Below are positions 6,530 to 11,502 of a stretch of DNA of 13,524 nucleotides, one piece after another. A program made the translations under genes and the position numbers. A model generated the notes under the pieces. The model made no database searches and was not told where the DNA came from. It worked only from the letters and a program-made list of their open reading frames with translations. The stretch is from contig CAMWSZ010000034.1 of NCBI GenBank assembly GCA_947177005.1, positions 1-13,524 of the forward strand, given 5' to 3'. The stretch is from an uncultured Clostridia bacterium (GTDB lineage Bacteria > Bacillota > Clostridia > Oscillospirales > Oscillospiraceae). The stretch's first letter is position 1; every line of letters begins with the position of its first letter.

Positions 6530-6565
6530 AAAAAACAGGGACCGCCAATCAATCGGCAGTCCCTG
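6530..6565 (-). terminator. Intrinsic terminator of tRNA-Gly
   Basis: On the minus strand a 13-bp stem with two G-T wobbles (6565-6553 with 6548-6536) closes a 4-nt loop and is followed by six T. It starts 6 nt after the tRNA 3' end and separates the tRNA from the G3E operon promoter on the same strand. Confidence 0.9.
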
Positions 6566-6571
6566 TAGTGC

Positions 6572-6647
6572 TGGAGCGGGCGACGGGGCTCGAACCCGCT
6601 ACCTCCACCTTGGCAAGGTGGCGCTCTACCAGATGAGCTACGCCCGC
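6572..6647 (-). tRNA. tRNA-Gly (anticodon GCC)
   Basis: The 76-nt gene folds as a standard cloverleaf: acceptor arms GCGGGCG (6647-6641) and CGCCCGC (6582-6576), discriminator T and an encoded CCA. The anticodon stem is CACCTT-like with GCC at 6614-6612, and GGTTCGAGCC supplies the T arm. GCC reads GGC and GGU glycine codons. It has its own promoter and terminator and is transcribed alone. Confidence 0.97.
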
Positions 6648-6659
6648 ACAACATGGAGT

Positions 6660-6688
6660 AGTATAGCAGGCGTCCGCGGATTTGTCAA
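6660..6688 (-). promoter_or_regulatory. Promoter of tRNA-Gly
   Basis: On the minus strand TTGACA (6688-6683) and TATACT (6665-6660) are separated by 17 nt. Transcription would start about 12 nt before the mature tRNA 5' end, as expected for a strong stable-RNA promoter. Confidence 0.9.
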
Positions 6689-6746
6689 GGGGTTTAGAAA
6701 AATTTCTCATAAATTTTTTGCGGCGGGGATTTTTCGAAATTTCCTC

Positions 6747-6774
6747 TTGACAAACTGTTCATACTGTGTATACT
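6747..6774 (+). promoter_or_regulatory. Promoter of the GntR-ABC operon
   Basis: TTGACA (6747-6752) and TATACT (6769-6774) are separated by 16 nt. It is divergent from the tRNA promoter 59 bp away. The -10 box lies within an inverted repeat that is the likely operator. Confidence 0.85.
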
Positions 6775-6787
6775 GTTCATATACACA
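6754..6787 (+). promoter_or_regulatory. Candidate YtrA/GntR operator
   Basis: Perfect 8-bp arms TGTGTATA (6765-6772) and TATACACA (6780-6787) flank a 7-nt spacer and overlap the -10 box. A 10-bp direct repeat ACTGTTCATA (6754-6763 and 6772-6781) is superposed. The arms resemble the AGTGTA...TACACT operators I recall for B. subtilis YtrA. Autorepression by the adjacent GntR protein is the natural reading (inference). Confidence 0.65.
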
Positions 6788-6804
6788 TCAACAGAGGTGA
6801 TGCA

Positions 6805-7179
6805 ATGGATATCATCATCAGCAATACCAGCGGCCAGCCAATCTATGAGCAGATCTGCCGTCAGATCAAGGGTGCCATTGCCGCCGGGAAGCTGGCCCCC
6901 GGCGAGGCGCTGCCCTCCATACGCGCGCTGGCCCGGGACCTGCGCATCAGCGTCATCACAACCCGGCGCGCCTATGAGGAGCTGGAGCGGGACGGCTTTA
7001 TCTGTACCGTAGCCGGAAAGGGGAGCTTTGTCGCCCAGCAGAACCTGGAGCTGGCCCGGGAGAGCAGCCTGCGGGAAATCGAAGCCCATTTGCAGGCCGC
7101 CGTGGAGCTGGGACGCCAAAGCGGTCTGACTATAGACGATTTGCAGGATATCCTGCGTATACTGAGCGAGGAGGACTAA
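6805..7179 (+). CDS. GntR-family transcriptional regulator, YtrA subfamily
   Basis: The protein is 124 residues. A winged HTH spans about residues 10-77, with the GntR signature PIYEQI (12-17), the recognition region LPSIRALARDL (36-46) and VITTRRAYEELERDGF (50-65), and wing G-K-G-S-F-V (71-76). The C-terminal segment is only ~47 residues of helix, too short for a ligand-binding domain, which defines the YtrA subfamily that usually sits upstream of ABC exporter genes. The start is ATG 6805 with AGAGGTGA 4-5 nt upstream; the frame is open for 13 more codons but that region is promoter. It probably represses this operon through the inverted repeat at 6765-6787 and is released on cell-envelope or drug stress (inference from the subfamily). 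Confidence 0.92.
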   Translation: MDIIISNTSGQPIYEQICRQIKGAIAAGKLAPGEALPSIRALARDLRISVITTRRAYEELERDGFICTVAGKGSFVAQQNLELARESSLREIEAHLQAAVELGRQSGLTIDDLQDILRILSEED

Positions 7180-7184
7180 ACGCT

Positions 7185-8039
7185 ATGGAAAGCAATATTG
7201 TCGAGATCAAGGGCCTGAGCAAACACTATAAGGATTTTTCCCTTGAAAACCTGAATCTCAATCTGCCTGCCGGGTGCATTTTGGGACTGGTGGGGGAAAA
7301 CGGCGCAGGCAAGAGCACAACCATTCGCCTGATTATGGACGCCATTGGACGGGACGCCGGTACAATCACCGTCTTTGGTATGGACAATCAAAGCCCTGAT
7401 TTTATCCGTCTGAAGGAGGATATCGGCGTCGTGCTGGACGAGACCTATGTCCCGGAAATCATCACGGCCAAACAGTTGGGCAAAATTATGTCGGGCACCT
7501 ACCGGCACTGGGACCAGAACGCCTATGACGGCTGGCTGAAAAAATTCGGCCTGCCGCCGGACAAAAAATTCAAGGACTACTCCCGGGGCATGACGATGAA
7601 ATTGGGCATCGCCGCCGCCCTGAGCCACGGCGCAAAGCTGCTGCTTTTAGACGAGGCCACCAGCGGTCTGGACCCAATGGTCCGGGACGAGCTGCTGGAC
7701 GTGTTCGCGGATTTCGCGGTGCAGGACGGACACGCGGTGCTGCTGAGCAGCCATATCGTCAGCGACCTGGAAAAGATCTGTGATTACATCGCGTTTCTGC
7801 ATCAGGGAAAGCTGGTGCTGTGCGAGGAAAAGGATGTGCTGCTGGACCGCTACGGCATTTTGAAATGTTCCAAAGAAGAGTTCGGGACGGTTCCCGAAAA
7901 CGCCGTACACGGCGTCCGGAACGGGACCTACGGCGTGGAAGCTTTAGTCGAACGGGACCGGGTCCGCGGCGGACTGCTGGTGGAACGGGCAACACTGGAG
8001 GATATTATCCTGTACCTGTCAAAGGAGGACAAAAAATGA
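7185..8039 (+). CDS. ABC transporter ATP-binding protein (YtrB/drug-export type)
   Basis: The 284-residue cytoplasmic ATPase shows Walker A GENGAGKST (37-45), ABC signature YSRGM (132-136, a variant of LSGGQ), Walker B LLLLDEA with Glu157 (152-158), D-loop SGLDP, and the switch His190 (SSH). The variant signature SRGM is common in the YtrB/CcmA-like exporter subgroup. It starts 5 nt after the GntR gene, preceded by GAGGAGG, and overlaps the first permease gene by 4 nt (ATGA). It would power the two downstream ABC-2 permeases. Substrate is unknown; relatives act on antimicrobial peptides or other envelope-active compounds. Confidence 0.93.
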   Translation: MESNIVEIKGLSKHYKDFSLENLNLNLPAGCILGLVGENGAGKSTTIRLIMDAIGRDAGTITVFGMDNQSPDFIRLKEDIGVVLDETYVPEIITAKQLGKIMSGTYRHWDQNAYDGWLKKFGLPPDKKFKDYSRGMTMKLGIAAALSHGAKLLLLDEATSGLDPMVRDELLDVFADFAVQDGHAVLLSSHIVSDLEKICDYIAFLHQGKLVLCEEKDVLLDRYGILKCSKEEFGTVPENAVHGVRNGTYGVEALVERDRVRGGLLVERATLEDIILYLSKEDKK

Positions 8040-8683
8040 TTGCTCTGATCAAAAAGGACCTGTATCTTGTGGGAAAACAGGCGTGGACTCTGTTGGGAAT
8101 TGCACTGCTTTTCTGCATCAGTCCCAAACTTGAGAGCTTTGGCAGCACGTATGCCATTGTGCTGGCGATGACCCTGCCGCTGACGGCGTTGACCTACGAC
8201 GAGCGCTGCCACTGGGATCAGTATATGGCTATGACGCCCTGTCCGCCGAAAAAAATCGTCCTGAGCAAGTATCTGTTCGCGCTGCTTTTGATAGCCGCCG
8301 CGCTGGTTATAACTTTAATAGTTCCCCTGGCCAGAAGCTTCGTCACCGGCGACACAGAATTCGACTTGGCCGAAAAATTGGTTGGCAGCGGTTCGATTAT
8401 GACAATGGTCCTGCTGGTCAACGCGCTCATGATCCCGACCGCTTACCGGTTCGGGGTAGAAAAAGGCCGTCTGACGATGATGCTGATGTTTTTCCTGGCG
8501 TTTGGCATCATCATCGGCGGCGCGAGGGTCATGGGCGGCGATAAAATGTTTGGCTGGATGGAAACAATGCCTCTTGCCACGCTGGGCGTGTGCGTACTGG
8601 CGGCGGTGCTGTTTCTGAACGTTGTCTCCTACTTTCTGGCTGTCCGGTTCTACCTGAAACGCCGTTCCGGTGCCTACGACTGA
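8036..8683 (+). CDS. ABC-2 type permease, first of a tandem pair
   Basis: The 215-residue membrane protein begins with the characteristic MIALIKKDLYL cytoplasmic start. It has about six membrane helices, near 15-31, 38-54, 78-100, 118-136, 146-163 and 180-204. It has the ABC2_membrane_5 look, with W-D-Q-Y-M-A-M-T-P (60-68) and IVLSKYL (74-80) in the coupling segment between helices two and three. The start ATG 8036 lies in the ATPase stop overlap, with AAAGGAGGA upstream. It is half-sized and so probably pairs with the next, homologous permease as a heterodimer. Both are driven by the ATPase encoded at 7185-8039. Confidence 0.85.
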   Translation: MIALIKKDLYLVGKQAWTLLGIALLFCISPKLESFGSTYAIVLAMTLPLTALTYDERCHWDQYMAMTPCPPKKIVLSKYLFALLLIAAALVITLIVPLARSFVTGDTEFDLAEKLVGSGSIMTMVLLVNALMIPTAYRFGVEKGRLTMMLMFFLAFGIIIGGARVMGGDKMFGWMETMPLATLGVCVLAAVLFLNVVSYFLAVRFYLKRRSGAYD

Positions 8684-8705
8684 AAAAGAGAGGGGGAGTC
8701 TGCGT

Positions 8706-9362
8706 ATGCGGGGCCTGCTGCGGAAGGATTTTTATGTGACAAGAAAAACAGCCGCCATGTATTTTGGGATCGTTCTGTTTTTCTGCCTGCTCCCGTCGGT
8801 GTGGTATCTCAGCGTCTCCTATGCAATGGTGCAAGCCTATATGCTCTCCATTAGCATCATGTATATGGACGTCTACAGCGGCTGGGACCGGTTCACGGCG
8901 ATGCTCCCGTACCGGATCGAGGAAATTGTTCTGAGCAAATATCTGATTTTAGCCTTTTACACACTGCCTCCGGCGGCGTCACTGCTGCTGCGTGATCTCG
9001 TACAGGCGGTCCGGGAACCCGGCTCGGTGAACTGGCTGTACAGCGGCTGTACGGTCCTGCTGCTGTTCGAGTCGATGTTGCTGGCGGTTGCTGTGACCAT
9101 ACCGGTCTTCTACCGGTACGGCGCGAACAAGGGCCGGGTCATCATTGTCGCCGTTCTGCTTGCGTGTATGATAGGCGGACAGTCGGTGATCTATTACACC
9201 TGGAAATACGGGCCGCTGTCTCTGGTGCTGCCGTTTGTGACCGTTCCCCCGTTCCTGACGGCTGTCCTGTGCGCCGTCCTGGTATGCGCCGCCCTCGCCC
9301 TCTCCTACCGCCTGAGCGTGTCCTTTTACCGAAACCGGCGGTATGGCGCGTATGACGCATAA
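8706..9362 (+). CDS. ABC-2 type permease, second of a tandem pair
   Basis: The 218-residue membrane protein is a clear paralogue of the preceding permease. WD at 60-61, IVLSKYL at 74-80, P-V-F-Y-R-Y-G at 133-139 (I-P-T-A-Y-R-F-G in the partner) and a C-terminal GAYD fall at the same residue numbers. About six membrane helices are apparent. Start ATG 8706 is chosen because AGAGGGGGAG lies just upstream; the frame is open to a GTG at 8670 inside the previous gene. It likely forms a heterodimeric channel with its partner. It ends the GntR-ABC operon. Confidence 0.85.
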   Translation: MRGLLRKDFYVTRKTAAMYFGIVLFFCLLPSVWYLSVSYAMVQAYMLSISIMYMDVYSGWDRFTAMLPYRIEEIVLSKYLILAFYTLPPAASLLLRDLVQAVREPGSVNWLYSGCTVLLLFESMLLAVAVTIPVFYRYGANKGRVIIVAVLLACMIGGQSVIYYTWKYGPLSLVLPFVTVPPFLTAVLCAVLVCAALALSYRLSVSFYRNRRYGAYDA

Positions 9363-9378
9363 ACTGCCGAAAATTTTG

Positions 9379-9407
9379 TTGACATCAGAAATACAACGTG
9401 ATACCAT
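9379..9407 (+). promoter_or_regulatory. Candidate promoter upstream of the MATE gene
   Basis: TTGACA (9379-9384) is followed after 17 nt by TACCAT (9402-9407), a weak -10 match (4 of 6). A transcript from here would begin at about 9413 and pass through the terminator hairpin at 9410-9463 before reaching the MATE gene. Confidence 0.55.
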
Positions 9408-9409
9408 AC

Positions 9410-9463
9410 AAAGTGCTGTTTACGGCGTCCGCCCTCCGGGACCCGGTAGGCGGCACTTTTTTT
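9410..9463 (+). terminator. Terminator-like hairpin between the ABC operon and MATE
   Basis: Outer arms AAAGTGC (9410-9416) and GCACTTT (9453-9459) enclose a bulge and an inner stem of CGCC/GGCG and CCGG/CCGG (9430-9452). Seven T follow (9457-9463). It can end the ABC operon. Because a TTGACA-type promoter lies just upstream of it, it may equally act as an attenuator in the MATE leader (inference). Confidence 0.7.
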
Positions 9464-9500
9464 GGAAGAATCACGAACGAAAGGGGAAGCAACAAATTTT

Positions 9501-10856
9501 ATGGAAGAAAAAGAAAAAAGCGTACAGGAAAATAAAATGGGCGTGATGCCCATTAACCGTCTGCTGGTGAGCATGTCGGTGCCGGTCATGCTGTCGATGC
9601 TGGTGCAGGCGCTGTACAATATCGTGGACAGTGTGTATGTGTCCCGCATCAGTGAGAACGCGCTGAACGCCGTGGGCCTGGCGTTTCCGGTGCAGAACCT
9701 GATGATCGCCGTGGCTACCGGCACCGGCGTGGGCATCAACGCCCTGCTGAGCAAAAGCTTGGGCCAGAAAAATTTTGAGCGCGCCAATCAGGCCGCGGTC
9801 AACGGCGTATTTTTAGCGGTATGCAGCTACATCGTCTTCGCCCTGCTGGGCGGACTGTTCTCCCGCCAGTTTTTTCTGATCCAGACCGAGGTCGTCGAGA
9901 TCGTGGACGGCGGCACGGCCTATCTGCAAATCTGTACTATTGCATCCTTTGGTATGTTTTTGCAGGTCACCTTTGAACGCCTGCTCCAGTCCACCGGCAA
10001 AACAATTTATTCAATGGGAACCCAAATGGTAGGGGCGGTCATCAATATCATCTTTGACCCTATCTTTATCTTTGGCCTGCATATGGGTGTAGCGGGCGCG
10101 GCGGCGGCTACCGTTATGGGCCAGATCATCGCCTGCATTGTCTCTATTATCGTAAACGCCGCAAAAAATACGGAAATTTCTGTAAAAATGCGGGGTTTCC
10201 GTCCGGACGGCGCCATCATCAAGCGCATCTACGCCGTAGGTATCCCGTCCATTACAATGGCGGCCATCGGTTCTGTCATGACGTTCGGGCTGAACAAAAT
10301 CCTCATCAGCTTCACCACGACCGCCACCGCCGTTTTCAATGTCTATTTCAAGCTGCAAAGCTTTGTCTTTATGCCCATTTTCGGCATGAACAACGGCATG
10401 GTCCCTATTGTCGCCTACAATTTCGGCGCGAAAAAACCGGACCGTATGTTGCAGACCGTCAAGCTGGGCATCCTCTACGCAACCAGTATTATGGCTATCG
10501 GCTTTCTGGTATTCCAAGCCCTCGCCGGTCCGCTGCTGCGCATCTTTGAAGCCTCCGAAAATATGCTGGCTATCGGCATCCCGGCCCTGCGGATTATCAG
10601 CATCGCCTTTCTTTTCGCCGGGTTCTGCATCGTGTCCTCCTCCTTCTTTCAGGCGCTGGGGCACGGCGTGCTGAGCCTGCTCATCTCTCTGGTGCGGCAG
10701 CTGTTCGTACTTCTGCCGGCGGCGTGGCTGCTGAGCCTGTCCGGACGCCTGGAGCTGATCTGGTTTGCGTTTCCTATCGCGGAGATCGTTTCGGTGGCGA
10801 TGTGCGTCGCATTTCTGCGGTATGTGTACAGAAGGGAGATCCAGCCTATCCTGTAA
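9501..10856 (+). CDS. MATE family multidrug efflux transporter
   Basis: The 451-residue protein has the family's usual length and about twelve membrane helices in two homologous halves. The first helix carries the MATE hallmark P-V-M-L-S-M-L-V-Q-A-L-Y-N-I-V-D, followed by V-S-R-I. The second half has the matching P-I-F-G-M-N-N-G-M-V-P-I. It resembles the DinF/NorM-like Firmicutes branch and would export organic cations or other drugs using Na+ or H+. Start ATG 9501 was chosen over a TTG at 9462, which lies in the terminator T-run; the AGGGGA ribosome binding site is about 13 nt away, rather long. The gene follows the ABC exporter on the same strand but with its own candidate promoter. No terminator is evident after its stop. 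Confidence 0.93.
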   Translation: MEEKEKSVQENKMGVMPINRLLVSMSVPVMLSMLVQALYNIVDSVYVSRISENALNAVGLAFPVQNLMIAVATGTGVGINALLSKSLGQKNFERANQAAVNGVFLAVCSYIVFALLGGLFSRQFFLIQTEVVEIVDGGTAYLQICTIASFGMFLQVTFERLLQSTGKTIYSMGTQMVGAVINIIFDPIFIFGLHMGVAGAAAATVMGQIIACIVSIIVNAAKNTEISVKMRGFRPDGAIIKRIYAVGIPSITMAAIGSVMTFGLNKILISFTTTATAVFNVYFKLQSFVFMPIFGMNNGMVPIVAYNFGAKKPDRMLQTVKLGILYATSIMAIGFLVFQALAGPLLRIFEASENMLAIGIPALRIISIAFLFAGFCIVSSSFFQALGHGVLSLLISLVRQLFVLLPAAWLLSLSGRLELIWFAFPIAEIVSVAMCVAFLRYVYRREIQPIL

Positions 10857-10886
10857 AAGAGGTTAAAAAAATAGCATATAAGTATC

Positions 10887-10915
10887 TTGACGCACAGCGT
10901 AAAATATTATATAGT
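10887..10915 (+). promoter_or_regulatory. Promoter of the zinc-ribbon/membrane protein gene
   Basis: TTGACG (10887-10892) and TATAGT (10910-10915) are separated by 17 nt. The leader to the ATG at 11004 is about 80 nt and contains a hairpin with arms 10927-10934 and 10940-10948 (one-base bulge, 5-nt loop) without a T-run. Confidence 0.75.
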
Positions 10916-11003
10916 GTAGAGAGAATGGGAATCTGAGAGAGATTTCCCGGTCGGAGAAAAGAGAAGGCTGTTTCGAAAGCCGCTGAGGAAAGGAAGTGCA
11001 ACA

Positions 11004-11312
11004 ATGGCACGCTGTCCGGACTGCGGGCATATGAATGATGACTCGCGTAAATTCTGTACCGCCTGCGGCAGTCCCCTGGACCCGGATGTCCGGTTGATCC
11101 AAAGCATTGAAAAGAGCAAAAGACCTGCCGCGGAACCCGTCAAAAAGCAGGAAGAGGAAGAGAAGAAAAAGAAGCCTATCGCGCTGCAAAATGATGATGA
11201 CGACTATGAGTTTACCCGGCACGAGGAGGAGAAATCCAGTGCCGTCCCGTGGGTGATCGCGGGACTCGTTGCAATAGCCGTGATTGTCGCGTGTGTGCTA
11301 TTGCTCAAATAA
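11004..11312 (+). CDS. Zinc-ribbon protein with C-terminal membrane anchor
   Basis: The 102-residue protein has three parts. An N-terminal zinc ribbon with Cys4-x2-Cys7 and Cys18-x2-Cys21 (C-P-D-C-G and C-T-A-C-G) matches the common zf-ribbon/zinc_ribbon_2 pattern. A highly charged linker follows, residues about 35-80, with Glu-Glu-Lys-Lys and Asp runs. A single membrane helix occupies 83-101. The ribbon and linker probably face the cytoplasm. Such proteins are widespread in Clostridia and their role is not known; an adaptor or a membrane-tethered nucleic-acid or protein contact has been suggested. AGGAAAGGAAG precedes the ATG. Flanked by its own promoter and terminator, so monocistronic. Confidence 0.85.
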   Translation: MARCPDCGHMNDDSRKFCTACGSPLDPDVRLIQSIEKSKRPAAEPVKKQEEEEKKKKPIALQNDDDDYEFTRHEEEKSSAVPWVIAGLVAIAVIVACVLLLK

Positions 11313-11322
11313 CCGGCATAAA

Positions 11323-11349
11323 CAGGAGGCAGACGCCTCCTGCTTTTTT
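11323..11349 (+). terminator. Intrinsic terminator of the zinc-ribbon protein gene
   Basis: A perfect 8-bp GC-rich stem CAGGAGGC (11323-11330) with GCCTCCTG (11335-11342) closes a 4-nt loop and is followed by C and six T. Confidence 0.93.
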
Positions 11350-11391
11350 ATTCCTGTTTCTTTCTTCGTCCGGTCCGGCTGAGAAAAACCG

Positions 11392-11433
11392 GGCAGAATT
11401 CTGCGGGCGTTTGGGCGGCCCGCAAAATCTGCC
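11392..11433. repeat. 42-bp nested inverted repeat before the sensor kinase
   Basis: Outer arms GGCAGA (11392-11397) and TCTGCC (11428-11433) enclose inner arms TGCGGGC (11402-11408) and GCCCGCA (11418-11424). The internal loop is 4 nt on one side and 3 nt on the other, with a 9-nt apical loop. There is no T-run on the plus strand. On the minus strand five T follow three bases later. It sits just upstream of the likely promoter of the kinase. Confidence 0.6.
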
Positions 11434-11443
11434 AAATAAACCC

Positions 11444-11472
11444 TATACTTTCCCCGAAAAGAGTGCTATAAT
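11444..11472 (+). promoter_or_regulatory. Weak candidate promoter of the sensor kinase gene
   Basis: A perfect -10 box TATAAT (11467-11472) has no good -35 element; the hexamer 17 nt upstream, TATACT, matches 3 of 6. Expression may need an activator, for which the nested inverted repeat is a candidate site. Confidence 0.4.
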
Positions 11473-11502
11473 AATGCCAGCTTAATTATACAGGGGGAGG
11501 TC

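Noticed and set aside
6572..6647. tRNA gene as an integration site for a mobile element
   Set aside because: No integrase gene or duplicated tRNA 3' end is visible in the window.
9462..9500. TTG start for the MATE protein
   Set aside because: It lies in the T-run of the terminator hairpin without a ribosome binding site; ATG 9501 gives normal family length.
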